This document shows, piece after piece, positions 16,006-24,301 of a stretch of 37,036 nucleotides of DNA. The DNA is from Opitutaceae bacterium (lineage in GTDB: Bacteria; Verrucomicrobiota; Verrucomicrobiia; Opitutales; Opitutaceae). The stretch lies in assembly GCA_027482505.1 (NCBI GenBank), contig JAIXVY010000492.1:1-37036 (forward strand), read 5' to 3'. Below the pieces are notes generated by a model, which searched no databases, had not been told where the DNA came from, and saw nothing but the letters and a program-made list of their open reading frames with translations. Positions within the stretch are counted from its first letter, which is position 1; each line of letters opens with the position of its first letter. The position numbers were made by a program, and so were the translations under genes.

Positions 16006-16947
16006 TCAAAGGCCTACGCGCCGCCGCACGATGTAGTGTGGCCGGCGTTTGACCTCGTCGTAGATCCGGCCGAGGTATTCGCCCAGCACGCCGATGCCGA
16101 TGAGCTGAACGCCTCCGAGGAAGAGGACCAGGGTGACGAGCGTGGTGAAGCCGGTGAAGGCCACTTCGACGCCCAGCAGCCGGCGCGCGACGAAAAACGC
16201 CCCGACGGCGAATCCGCAGCCCGCGATGAAAAGCCCCAGATAGGTGAGCACGCGAAGCGGCAGGTGCGAGAAGCTGAACAAGCCGTCGAGCGCGTAGCGC
16301 ACGAGGCGCCGGAAGGTCACGGCCGGGGTGCCGGCGGCGCGCTCTTTGCGATCATAGGACACCTCGCCGTGGGGGAACCCTATCCACGCCCGGAGCCCGG
16401 GGAAGAAGCGGTGTTTTTCGGGCAGCGAATTGAACGCGCCCACCGCCGCGGCGGACAGCAGGCCGAAGGTGCCGGTGTTGCGCTCGATGGGGAAGTCGAT
16501 GAGGCGGCCGAAGCCCCGATGGAAAAGATCAAAGCCCAGCCGCCTCAGACCGCGCTCCTGGCGGGAGCGGCGCACCGCCAGCACGACCTCGGCGCCGCCG
16601 CGCCAGGCCGCGACGAGCTCTGGTATGATCTCCGGAGGGTCTTGGAGGTCGGCGTCCATCGTCACGACTGCGTCCGCGCCCATGGCGTGGGCGAGACCGG
16701 CGGTGAGGGCGGCCTGATGGCCGAAATTGCGCGAGAGGTCCACGAGGGCGTAGCGGGCGTCCCGGGACGCGTGGTCGAGGATAAGGTCGGCCGAACGATC
16801 ACGGCTGCCGTCGTTGACGAACACCACCGACCAGCTTTCGGCGGGGTTCGACGTCATCAGGGCGTCGAGTCGGCGCAGCAACTCGGGCAGGACGGGTGCC
16901 TCGTTGTAGACAGGTATGACGAGGGCGATGCGGGCGGCGGAATTCAC
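16006..16947 (-). CDS. GT2 polyprenyl-phosphate sugar synthase, GtrB/ArnC type
   Basis: The 313-residue protein has an N-terminal GT-A domain (ALVIPVYNEAPVLPELL, VVFVNDGSRDRS, then TMDADLQDPPE with the metal-binding acidic motif). Two C-terminal transmembrane helices follow (about 230-290: VLTYLGLFIAGCGFAVGAFF and TLVLFLGGVQLIGIGVLGE). The end YLGRIYDEVKRRPHY is a hallmark of the GtrB/ArnC/bactoprenol glucosyltransferase group. These enzymes move a sugar from a nucleotide to undecaprenyl phosphate on the cytoplasmic side. Translation probably starts at GTG 16947, since no in-frame ATG lies upstream, and there is no clear ribosome site. It sits 71 bases after the preceding gene and directly before a GT-C-like membrane protein, the natural user of its product. 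Confidence 0.93.
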   Translation of the reverse strand: MNSAARIALVIPVYNEAPVLPELLRRLDALMTSNPAESWSVVFVNDGSRDRSADLILDHASRDARYALVDLSRNFGHQAALTAGLAHAMGADAVVTMDADLQDPPEIIPELVAAWRGGAEVVLAVRRSRQERGLRRLGFDLFHRGFGRLIDFPIERNTGTFGLLSAAAVGAFNSLPEKHRFFPGLRAWIGFPHGEVSYDRKERAAGTPAVTFRRLVRYALDGLFSFSHLPLRVLTYLGLFIAGCGFAVGAFFVARRLLGVEVAFTGFTTLVTLVLFLGGVQLIGIGVLGEYLGRIYDEVKRRPHYIVRRRVGL

Positions 16948-17018
16948 GCGTGGGCGGGGCGAGGAAGGTGGACGGATGCATTAACACCGCCTGATCGCGT
17001 TTTGCGCAAGCGCGAGAC

Positions 17019-18446
17019 TCAGGGGGAGGCGGGGGTGGCTTCGGGCCTGGGCCGGGGAAGCCGCAGGCGCCAGAATCCCGCGTCGCGATCTTCGTAGGGT
17101 TGGCCCAGGACCCGTTCGGAGATACCCCACCCGGTTACGGTCGCCGGTTCGGCCAGCCCGCGAAATTTCGCCGGCAGGTGGGCCCGGATCTGCGCGAAAT
17201 CGAGCGCCCGGCCCGCGAGCAGACGGGCGTAAAAGCCGTCCTCCGCGTGGTAAAAACGACCCTCCGCATAGTAGGAGACCACGGGATGCCAGGGGAACCA
17301 GAGCTCCTCGGGAAAAGCGCGCGCCAAGGCCACGCCTTCGCGCAGGTGCTGGGTGCGGGGTCGCAGCGGCGCGCCGGCGTCGTGGATCCGCCAGCTCAAC
17401 GTCACGCTCGCGGCCAGGGCCAGCGCGGCCATGGTCATGCGCCGTCGCTCCAGCGCCTCGACCGTGGCGATGGCCAGGCCGGGCAGGGCGAGTTGCAGGC
17501 CCTGGAGCGAGTTGAGCGTGCCGCCTATCTTGAGCAGACCCAGGAGTCCGAGAGGCAGGCTGCATGCCCAAAGCAAGCCGGCCAGGCTCCTGGCGCCGCG
17601 CGGATCGGGGCGGCGGCGCAGCAAAAACAGCAGCGTGGCGGGCAGGCCGAGATGAACGGCCAGGAGCGGCGCGAGATCGACGAGACGCCGGCCTGGCTCC
17701 TCGGTGAGCGGAAGCGCGCCCGGTATTTTCACCAAGGTGTCCCAAAGCCCCGCGGGGTCGAAACACGCGAGCGTCGCGATGAGCAGGGCGCCGCCGCAGG
17801 CCGCGAGCCTGGCCGCTTGTTCCAGCGCGGCGCGCCGGCCGTGCGCAAGCCCGAGCCAGATCAGATGGGCGAGGGGTATGCCGAGCGAGGTCTGCTTGCA
17901 GCCGACGGCCGCCGCCGCGGCGAAGGCGGCGCACCAAAGCGACCACGCCGGGCGTTTAGGGTGCAGCAGCAGAACCGAAGCGACCAGTCCAAGCGCCACG
18001 GCGAAGTTGTCCGCCTGGATGAAGCGCCACGCGGCATCGGGCCAGATCGTTAGCACGAGCATGCCGGCGAAAAGGCGAGCCGTGATGGTGTTCTCCTTCG
18101 CGGGCCAGCGGGCCAGGGCCACGGCGATGGCGAGCAGGGGCAGGCCGATGTTGAGCGCTCCGGCCGCCAGGCTGGCCGACTCGACGTCGGGCATCCAGGC
18201 GGCGGGCAAGAGCAGCCAGACGGGCACCGGCCCATACATCCAGGTGCCGATCACGCCCGTGCCAGGCGGGCTGTAGACCGGCTCGCCCGCCGCCAGCATG
18301 AGGGACGGCGCGAGGCGCACGTCGTTCCACGCCGACCAAGGGAAGCGGCAAAACTCCACCCAAATCCACAGCGCGCCGAGGGTCAGGGCCAGGGCGAGGG
18401 CGAGGACGGCGATGCGGCCTTGGGTGGAAGCGCGAGCGGGATTCAT
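17019..18446 (-). CDS. multi-pass membrane protein, probable GT-C type mannosyltransferase-like
   Basis: The 475-residue protein has an N-terminal signal anchor (IAVLALALALTLGALWIWV) and about nine further hydrophobic segments. A periplasmic loop with WNDVRLAPSLMLAAGEPVYS and GTWMYGPVPVWLLLPA precedes WRFIQADNFAVALGLVAS, and the soluble tail includes FPWHPVVSYYAEGRFYHAED. This layout resembles GT87/DUF2029-like polyprenol-phosphate-sugar-dependent glycosyltransferases, but no catalytic motif is decisive. ATG 18446 overlaps the stop of the preceding gene by four bases (ATGA), so translation is likely coupled. It lies 71 bases before the GtrB-like gene. Substrate and acceptor are unknown. Confidence 0.72.
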   Translation of the reverse strand: MNPARASTQGRIAVLALALALTLGALWIWVEFCRFPWSAWNDVRLAPSLMLAAGEPVYSPPGTGVIGTWMYGPVPVWLLLPAAWMPDVESASLAAGALNIGLPLLAIAVALARWPAKENTITARLFAGMLVLTIWPDAAWRFIQADNFAVALGLVASVLLLHPKRPAWSLWCAAFAAAAAVGCKQTSLGIPLAHLIWLGLAHGRRAALEQAARLAACGGALLIATLACFDPAGLWDTLVKIPGALPLTEEPGRRLVDLAPLLAVHLGLPATLLFLLRRRPDPRGARSLAGLLWACSLPLGLLGLLKIGGTLNSLQGLQLALPGLAIATVEALERRRMTMAALALAASVTLSWRIHDAGAPLRPRTQHLREGVALARAFPEELWFPWHPVVSYYAEGRFYHAEDGFYARLLAGRALDFAQIRAHLPAKFRGLAEPATVTGWGISERVLGQPYEDRDAGFWRLRLPRPRPEATPASP

Positions 18447-20293
18447 CGGGCGGATGCGTCGGTGGCGCGTTGCAACCGGGCCAGGTCGTAGATCGCCATT
18501 CCCGGCAGAATCAGATCGGGAGGTCGGGTCGCAAGCGTGCGGAAGAACAGAGACTCCCGCCGCCAGCCGTCGGATACAGGGTCGTCCGTGGTCAGCACCA
18601 GGAGGCGAGCCTCGGCGCGGCGCAGGCGAGCCACGCTTTCCTCTAACGAGGCGTCCCGGTCGAACGTCGTCTCCGCCGCGGGGCTGAAGAGGCATGCCGA
18701 GCGTCCGCCCGCTCGCCTGACCAGGGTATGCGTGACCGAGGAGTCCGCCAAAACGAGTTCCGCGCCCGCCCAATTCCGCAGGGCCGGCCAGAGTTTCGCC
18801 GCGTCCAATTCCCGCTTCCACGCGTCATGCTCGCGCCAAGTCGCGAAGGTGTAGGGCAGGGGCGGCTGGCGCGGTTCGAGCGGCAGCAGCCACGAGCGTC
18901 TGGCGGCGTCGACCGCCAGCGCGGTCAATGCGAGGCAGAGCGCGAGTCGCGCCGCCTTCGGAAGCGCATGGACGAAGCCGGCGCCGGCCGCGAGCAGCGC
19001 CGCGGCCGGCGCAAGCACGCGCAGGCTGTAGTTCCAACCGCCGCCGGTCGATCCGGCCGACCAGGCCCACAGGCCGGTCGCGACCGCGAGCAGCGTCCAG
19101 ACGGGCAGGGCGCGACGGCCGGCGGAGACCAGTCCGGGAAACCCCGCGGCGAGCGCCAGGGCGACGCAGGCCAGCGTGGCGGCCAGGGCGGGAAGCGCCT
19201 GCGCGCGGGCGGAAAAGGACCAATAGGCGTTCACGGCTTCCATCGTGGCGTCGAAGACGACGTTGCCGGGAAAGATGCCCAGGGTGACGGGGAAGATCGG
19301 GTTTCCGGTCAGGAACCAGCTGCGGGCATACCACGGCGCCGCGGCTACGAGCAGGGGCAGGGCGTAAAGCAGGAGCGCCGCGCGCCGGTCCCCCGGCCGC
19401 CTTAGGACGAGGCCGGCCCCGGCCACGGCGAGCAGCACGGTGTAGTCCCTCGCCAGCGCGGCCAGGCAGCCGGCGAGGCCCGCGCAGAAGGCGAGACGCC
19501 GGTCTCCGGCCCGGTTGTATTCAATGATGAAATACGCCAGGGACGCCGCGGCGATCGCGACCAGGGCGGTCTCCTGGCCCATCGTGCCGCTCCAGAGAAA
19601 AAGCGGGCAGGCGGCCAGGGCGGCCAGGGCTGGCGCCCCCGCTTTGGGGCCGTGCAGCGAGCGGGCGAGGGCGAAGACCGCGCCCGCGGCGAGCAGGACC
19701 TCGGCGAGCGTGCGCCCCGCGGTCAGCGCGGAGTCCGAGGCGCCGCAGGCCAGGTAGATCCAGAGGTTGAGAAGCGAGACCAGCGGGGGCATGCCGTCGG
19801 GCCAGGCGCAGAGTTCGAAGTCGGCGGCGAAGCGCGGCGGATAAAAATCGAGATTGCCGCGCTCCAGCATGGCTCGCGCGAGACCGTCCCAGCGGAAGGA
19901 GGTGTCCCAGCCGTGCAGCGGATCGAGCGCCACGCGAGCCGTCACCGAGGCCAGGGCCAACGCGATCGCGGGCATCCAGGGCGTCCATGCGCGCCAGTCG
20001 ATGCCGGCCGAGGCGGCGTTGCCCCGCGCCGGCTTTTCTCCGAGCCAGGCCCAGGCCGAGCAGGCCAGGCCGAGGCCGAGCCATGCGCCGAGCAGCGGGC
20101 CGCGGGTCAGCGGCGCGCCGGCGGCCTGGAAAAGCAGCGCGAGGGCGAAGAAGCCCGCCGCGGAAAGCAGGAAGGCGGAGAGCGGTAGCGCCGGAAGGGC
20201 GAGGCGGCGGGCGAGCTGCCAGCCGGGCAGGATGAAGGCGGCGAGCGCCGGACCAAGCATCAGCCACGCGAAGGCGTCGGCCTGCCCTCTCAT
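18443..20293 (-). CDS. multi-pass membrane glycosyltransferase-like protein
   Basis: The 616-residue protein has a long series of hydrophobic segments (first about residues 8-30, AWLMLGPALAAFILPGW). A large loop contains PLHGWDTSFRWDGLARAML and FYPPRFAADFELCAWPDGMP. The later motif YARSWFLTGNPIFPVTLG occurs in many EPS-locus GT-C-like proteins. The C-terminal 130 residues are soluble. It has ATGA overlaps at both ends: its ATG with the stop of the GT2 gene (20290-20293) and its stop with the ATG of the next membrane protein (18443-18446). It is probably a sugar transferase acting on lipid-linked substrates or a polymerase-like protein, but no family-defining residue is certain. Confidence 0.72.
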   Translation of the reverse strand: MRGQADAFAWLMLGPALAAFILPGWQLARRLALPALPLSAFLLSAAGFFALALLFQAAGAPLTRGPLLGAWLGLGLACSAWAWLGEKPARGNAASAGIDWRAWTPWMPAIALALASVTARVALDPLHGWDTSFRWDGLARAMLERGNLDFYPPRFAADFELCAWPDGMPPLVSLLNLWIYLACGASDSALTAGRTLAEVLLAAGAVFALARSLHGPKAGAPALAALAACPLFLWSGTMGQETALVAIAAASLAYFIIEYNRAGDRRLAFCAGLAGCLAALARDYTVLLAVAGAGLVLRRPGDRRAALLLYALPLLVAAAPWYARSWFLTGNPIFPVTLGIFPGNVVFDATMEAVNAYWSFSARAQALPALAATLACVALALAAGFPGLVSAGRRALPVWTLLAVATGLWAWSAGSTGGGWNYSLRVLAPAAALLAAGAGFVHALPKAARLALCLALTALAVDAARRSWLLPLEPRQPPLPYTFATWREHDAWKRELDAAKLWPALRNWAGAELVLADSSVTHTLVRRAGGRSACLFSPAAETTFDRDASLEESVARLRRAEARLLVLTTDDPVSDGWRRESLFFRTLATRPPDLILPGMAIYDLARLQRATDASAR

Positions 20294-21072
20294 GTGCCGG
20301 GGCCGGCAGTGGGGCGTCGCCGGTAGTCGCCGCGGCTGAAATACTTTTCCAGCCAGACATACATCACGATGAAGAAGTAGCGGCTGCCCATTTCCTTTAT
20401 CTTGAGCTTGGCCTCGCCGGCGCGGCGGTTGCGCCAGGTGATGGGCACGACGGTCCAGGTGTAGCCGCGCACGATGGCCTTGAGCGGAAGCTCGACGGTG
20501 AGGTTGAAGTGGGGCGCGATCAGGGGCCGGCAGCCTTGGATGACTTCGCGGCGGTAGGCCTTGAAGGCGTTGGTCGTGTCGTTGAGGCGGTGGCGGAACA
20601 GGGTTCGGATGAAAAAGTTGAAGAACCGGTTCAGGCGCAGCTTGAGCCAGGGATAGTCGATGACGCCGCCGCCCTTGATGAAACGGCTGCCGAAGACGCA
20701 ATCCCAGCCCTCGCAGAGCTTTTTCCAATAGACGACCACGTCGCGGGCGTCGTCGGAGGCGTCGGCCATGAAGATCACCATCGCGTCCCCGCGGGCGTGG
20801 TCGAGGCCGTGGATGACGGCGCGTCCGAAGCCGTGCTCCCCGAGGTTTTGCACCGGGGCGAGTTCGGGTATTCGAGCGCGCAGGGATTGCAGGACGTCCC
20901 AGGTCGTGTCGCGCGAGCCGTCGTCGACCACCACGATTTCGTGCGGCACTTTGTGAAGCTCAAGCTCCAGGTGGAGGTGCTCCACCGTGGCGGCGATGCT
21001 GGCCTCCTCGTCGCGGGCGGGTATCACCACCGACAACAGGGAGGGTGTTTGGAGGCCGGGTTGAGGATTCAT
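20290..21072 (-). CDS. GT2 glycosyltransferase, dolichyl-phosphate-mannose-synthase-like
   Basis: The 260-residue single-domain GT-A enzyme shows SVVIPARDEEASIAATVEHL, IVVVDDGSRDTTWDVL, MVIFMADASDDARDVV in the metal-binding region and VFGSRFIKGGGVIDYPW. DTTNAFKAYRREVI and ITWRNRRAGEAKLKIKEMGS follow. This is the DPM1-like pattern of enzymes that make polyprenyl-phosphate sugar, and it lacks C-terminal membrane helices. I chose ATG 21072 because it makes an ATGA overlap with the preceding methyltransferase stop. An ATG at 21081 would add three residues. Its own stop overlaps the next ATG in the same way. The sugar specificity cannot be read. Confidence 0.92.
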   Translation of the reverse strand: MNPQPGLQTPSLLSVVIPARDEEASIAATVEHLHLELELHKVPHEIVVVDDGSRDTTWDVLQSLRARIPELAPVQNLGEHGFGRAVIHGLDHARGDAMVIFMADASDDARDVVVYWKKLCEGWDCVFGSRFIKGGGVIDYPWLKLRLNRFFNFFIRTLFRHRLNDTTNAFKAYRREVIQGCRPLIAPHFNLTVELPLKAIVRGYTWTVVPITWRNRRAGEAKLKIKEMGSRYFFIVMYVWLEKYFSRGDYRRRPTAGPGT

Positions 21073-21743
21073 TGTGCGCATGGTTTTTCGGCTACGACTA
21101 GGAATTGGCGCCCGAAAACAGCCCAGATCGGCGGCATTGCGAGATAAAGCCGGACGAGGGCGAGCGGGTAGCGCGGGCCGCCCACGATGGAGTAGGGCAT
21201 GAACTTGGGGCGGGAGAGGCGGATCTCGAAGCCGGCGATTCGCAGGGCCTCCGAGATCGAGGCGTCCGAGAGGGCCACGTGGTGGTCGATGAAGTCCCAG
21301 TAGCGGCCGTGGAGGTGGCGGATGTTGGGGCCGATCGCGATCAGCCTGCCGCCCGGGCGCAGGGCGGCGTGAGCGTGCCGCAGCGTGTCGCGCAGGGCGG
21401 CCTTGTCGGGCAGGTGCTCGAAGAAGTTGCTGGTCACGACCGCGTCGAGCGAGCCGGCGGGCACGGGCCAGGGCTGCGAACAGTCCTGCTCGTGAAAAAC
21501 CACCCCGGGCGCTAGTCGGCCGCGCGATGCGGGGTTGAGGTCCATCGCATGCCGCTCGTCCGCGGACAGATGATTGACCCACTCGCCGTAGCCGCAGCCG
21601 AGGTCCAGGATTCGTTTGCAGGGGGCGGGGAAAAAGCGGGCCAGCCAAGGCGCGAGCACCGTCCACACGCGGTCGCGGTAGTCCGCGGTGGGTGAGAACC
21701 GCTTTGCGTAGATCGAGGTGAGCTCTTGTTTGTCGGTGGTCAT
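21069..21743 (-). CDS. class I SAM-dependent methyltransferase
   Basis: The 224-residue protein has motif I KRILDLGCGYGEWVNHLS (about 43-60), AMDLNPASRG after strand 2, VVTSNFFEHLPDK as motif II, and RHAHAALRPGGRLIAIGPN. The C-terminal half includes YWDFIDHHVALSDASISEAL, common in methyltransferases of polysaccharide loci. The start ATG at 21743 has no Shine-Dalgarno of its own. It overlaps the stop of a possible 35-codon ORF by ATGA. The substrate is probably a glycan or lipid-linked sugar in this locus, which is inferred from context only. Confidence 0.9.
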   Translation of the reverse strand: MTTDKQELTSIYAKRFSPTADYRDRVWTVLAPWLARFFPAPCKRILDLGCGYGEWVNHLSADERHAMDLNPASRGRLAPGVVFHEQDCSQPWPVPAGSLDAVVTSNFFEHLPDKAALRDTLRHAHAALRPGGRLIAIGPNIRHLHGRYWDFIDHHVALSDASISEALRIAGFEIRLSRPKFMPYSIVGGPRYPLALVRLYLAMPPIWAVFGRQFLVVAEKPCAQ

Positions 21744-21847
21744 TTGGGGCAGGCCGGCGTCGAAAAAACGTCGAGGAATCGCTGGATAATCCGCGGCGAT
21801 GTTTTGGCCCGGGCGGCATCTGAGCGGCGCTTTCTTGCGGAGTCCAT
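21740..21847 (-). CDS. possible 35-residue small protein or leader ORF
   Basis: An ATG at 21847 opens 35 codons that exactly fill the 111-base gap in the operon. It starts 7 bases after the stop of the membrane-protein gene, and its TGA overlaps the methyltransferase ATG (ATGA, 21740-21743). GAGGT, partly in the upstream stop, stands 4 bases before its ATG as a plausible ribosome site. The peptide is basic (MDSARKRRSDAARAK at the start, RIIQRFLDVFS later) with no membrane helix. Against it, third-codon-position GC is about 69%, below its neighbours, and no family is recognised. It may serve mainly to couple translation across the gap. Confidence 0.35.
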   Translation of the reverse strand: MDSARKRRSDAARAKTSPRIIQRFLDVFSTPACPK

Positions 21848-21854
21848 GAAGACC

Positions 21855-23225
21855 TCAGGGATTGGCCGTTCGGCTTTGCGCCGCGTAATAGGCGGCCAAG
21901 CCGCGCAGGCCGGAGCGTTCGGCCGCGATTTTGCCAAGCCGGATGACTCGTTCGTCCTTGGGCGACATGGCATGCGCCTCGTTCAGATAGCGGATCGCCC
22001 CTTGGGGATTGCCTTTTTCGATATGCATTTCCGCGAAAAGCACGCCGCCGTTCACCACGATGTTCCTGCGGTGCTCGTCGAGGCCGGAGAGCACGCGCCA
22101 GACGGGAAAAACAGGGTGTCGATTGACGCCGATCTGGTGCCAGGCGGGAAGAAGCAGGTTTGCGACCGCGGCCAGCATGGTCGCGCGAATCACGAGCACA
22201 TCCCTGCGATTGATCGCGTCGATGGCGACGACGATCACCACGGGAAGGAGCATGCCGGTGTTGCGGCTGAAGTCGTCCGCCACGGAGCAGCCCGCCAGAT
22301 AGGTTCCCGCGGCGGCCGCCGCCAGTCCCGCATTCATCGGCCGGCCTCGCGCCCGCCAGAGCAGGGCGATCAGCGCGGGCAGCCACAGGGCCCTGCATCC
22401 CTGCCAAAGCCCGGCGGCCAGGGCTTCGGGGTGAAACCAGTCCGAGAGCTTGCGTTCGCTGATAAAGCGCGCCGCGTCCTGGTTCAGGTCCCAATGCCAG
22501 GCCGCCGCGCGCAAGAGAAGGTAGGGCGCGACGCCCCAGGCCGGCAGGAGCAGTTTCGCGAGGGATTCTGGGGCCTCGTTTTCGCGCGGCGGAAAGAGGT
22601 GCCGGGCGAGCAGGGCGAGGGGCAGTCCGATGATGAAGCGTTCGTCCATGAACGACACGACCAGGGCCGCCGTCAGGCGGCTAAAGTCGCTCGGGGATAG
22701 CACGACGACGCAAAGCCCCAGCACCCACCAGGCGTCCATGTAAGTAAGCCAGCCGATGGACACCAGCGCGCTGGCGGAGGTGGCGGCGGCCAGGGCCACC
22801 GCCAGACGGGGCATCGTGCCGGCGCGCGGCGCGCCGCGGCGCGCGCAATAAAAGACCAGGGCCGGCACCCCGGCCCATGCGAGGCCGATCAAGACCCAGT
22901 GTGGCGCCTGGAGAAAGTGGAGCGGAACCACGGGTATGAGGCGCCAGGTCACCAGGCCGTGAGTCGTGCTGCGTGGGGTGTGCCACGGGTCTTCCAGCCG
23001 GCCGGCCTCAAAGGCCGCGCGCGATGTTTCGGGCATGTTCGCGGCGATGGCGTAGTCATGCAACAGCCAGCGGTCCAGATTGGGGAAAAAGAACACCATG
23101 GCCAGCGTTACGGCCAGCAACGCCATCATCCAGGCCGGCCTTCCGCCCGGCCGCGAGGGTGCTTGCGAAGGCGACGGTTCCGTGAAGTGGGTTTGATTCG
23201 GCTGGCCGGCTGCGCCCACGTTCAT
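21855..23225 (-). CDS. multi-pass membrane protein with TPR-like C-terminus
   Basis: The 456-residue protein has a polar N-terminus (about 30 residues), then a hydrophobic helix (MMALLAVTLAMVFFFPNL) and roughly nine more up to residue 390. A soluble tail contains EKGNPQGAIRYLNEAHAMSPKDE, which looks like a single TPR unit. A loop with HDYAIAANMPETSRAAFEAG may be periplasmic. No catalytic motif known to me is present. ATG 23225 overlaps the epimerase stop by ATGA (23222-23225). Its place among lipid-linked sugar genes suggests a glycosyltransferase, flippase partner or scaffold role, but I do not recognise the family. Confidence 0.68.
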   Translation of the reverse strand: MNVGAAGQPNQTHFTEPSPSQAPSRPGGRPAWMMALLAVTLAMVFFFPNLDRWLLHDYAIAANMPETSRAAFEAGRLEDPWHTPRSTTHGLVTWRLIPVVPLHFLQAPHWVLIGLAWAGVPALVFYCARRGAPRAGTMPRLAVALAAATSASALVSIGWLTYMDAWWVLGLCVVVLSPSDFSRLTAALVVSFMDERFIIGLPLALLARHLFPPRENEAPESLAKLLLPAWGVAPYLLLRAAAWHWDLNQDAARFISERKLSDWFHPEALAAGLWQGCRALWLPALIALLWRARGRPMNAGLAAAAAGTYLAGCSVADDFSRNTGMLLPVVIVVAIDAINRRDVLVIRATMLAAVANLLLPAWHQIGVNRHPVFPVWRVLSGLDEHRRNIVVNGGVLFAEMHIEKGNPQGAIRYLNEAHAMSPKDERVIRLGKIAAERSGLRGLAAYYAAQSRTANP

Positions 23226-24298
23226 GGATGGGGCCAGTTGGGATGGGCGAGGGAATGGACGGCTATTTCCTCTAGAATCTCGGCCAGCGGCGTGCGCGGG
23301 CGCCAGTTCCAGACGGAGGCGGCGCGGTCGCTGTCGAGGACAACCCACGGAAGGTCATAGGGTCGCGGGGCGGGATCGCTCGCGACTTCGTGGGGACCCA
23401 GGCGCTCGCGGCACCAGGCGCCGAGCTGGCGAAGCGACATGGCCTGCGAGGCTCCGCCGGCGATGTTGAGAACGCGCTGCTTGTCGGACGAGGACCCCGC
23501 GCCGAGCTGGGCGAGGACCAGCGGGGCGAGATCGCGCGGGTGGAGGCAATCGCGCACCTGGTGGCCTAGGCCGTCAAAGCCGATGTGCTTGAGCGGGCGG
23601 CGGGCGGCCCACTCGCGTATCCAAAAACTGAAGATGCCCTGGTCGGCGCGGCCGAACTGGCCCGCGCCGGCGAGCACTCCGCAGCGGTTGATCCACACCG
23701 GCAGGCCGAAGGCGTGGCCGTATTCGAGCGCCATGGTCTCCGAGGCAAGCTTGGTGGCGCCGTAGAGCGACACGGGCGCGGCGGTGGAAAAATCCTCCGT
23801 CACGCCCGCGGGCGTCACGCCCGGGGGCAGCGCGCCGGCGGCGGCCGCGGCGGGGTCGAGGGCGAAGGCGCCGCGATGGACGACCACGGGCAGGGCGGCC
23901 AAAGGAGGTATGGAGTAGACGCGGCTGGTGCTGAGAAGGACGAAGGCGGCGGAGTGGCGGCGGCAGTATTCCAGGAGGTGGAGCGTGCCTTCGAGATTGT
24001 GGCCGACGAGTTGGGCGGGGGTGCAGCCGGAGCCGGCGGTGCCGGCGAGCACGCTGGGCTGGGCGGCGCAGTCGATCACGGCGTCGACCGCGGGGAGCGC
24101 GTCGAGGTCTGCCGCCACGCGAAGGTCGCCGTGGCGGACGTCGACGCCGAGGGCGCGGAGCGCGGCGACGTTGTGGTGCGCGCCCTCGCGGGCAAGGTTG
24201 TCCACGCCGATGATCTTGAGTCCGGCTCTTTCGGCCAGCAGGGCGCGGGCAAGGGCCGAGCCGACGAAGCCGCAGACGCCGGTGACGAGGAGGCGCAT
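23222..24298 (-). CDS. SDR NAD-dependent epimerase, CDP-paratose 2-epimerase-like
   Basis: The 358-residue extended short-chain dehydrogenase has the NAD-binding GxxGxxG at residues 7-13 (TGVCGFVGS), VDNLAREGAHHNVAAL after strand 2 and HGDLR after strand 3. The catalytic set is the Ser/Thr in STSRVYS with Y179 and K183 in SLYGATKLASE. The REGAHHN segment and overall length fit CDP-paratose/tyvelose 2-epimerase-like enzymes. These invert a sugar hydroxyl on a nucleotide sugar through transient oxidation by bound NAD. It begins 3 bases after the stop of the second epimerase-like gene. The exact nucleotide sugar is not readable, and other 2- or 4-epimerase chemistry is possible. Confidence 0.88.
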   Translation of the reverse strand: MRLLVTGVCGFVGSALARALLAERAGLKIIGVDNLAREGAHHNVAALRALGVDVRHGDLRVAADLDALPAVDAVIDCAAQPSVLAGTAGSGCTPAQLVGHNLEGTLHLLEYCRRHSAAFVLLSTSRVYSIPPLAALPVVVHRGAFALDPAAAAAGALPPGVTPAGVTEDFSTAAPVSLYGATKLASETMALEYGHAFGLPVWINRCGVLAGAGQFGRADQGIFSFWIREWAARRPLKHIGFDGLGHQVRDCLHPRDLAPLVLAQLGAGSSSDKQRVLNIAGGASQAMSLRQLGAWCRERLGPHEVASDPAPRPYDLPWVVLDSDRAASVWNWRPRTPLAEILEEIAVHSLAHPNWPHP

Positions 24299-24301
24299 GG
24301 G

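Noticed and set aside
16948-17018. Possible small ORF or terminator in the 71-base gap before the GtrB-like gene
   Set aside because: The only overlapping open frame runs far into the GT2 gene in another frame, and the GCGC-AA-GCGC hairpin has only 4 base pairs and no U-tract.
21757-21775. CGTCG copies around an A6 run near the methyltransferase start, read as a possible terminator
   Set aside because: The two CGTCG units are direct, not inverted, repeats, so no stem forms.
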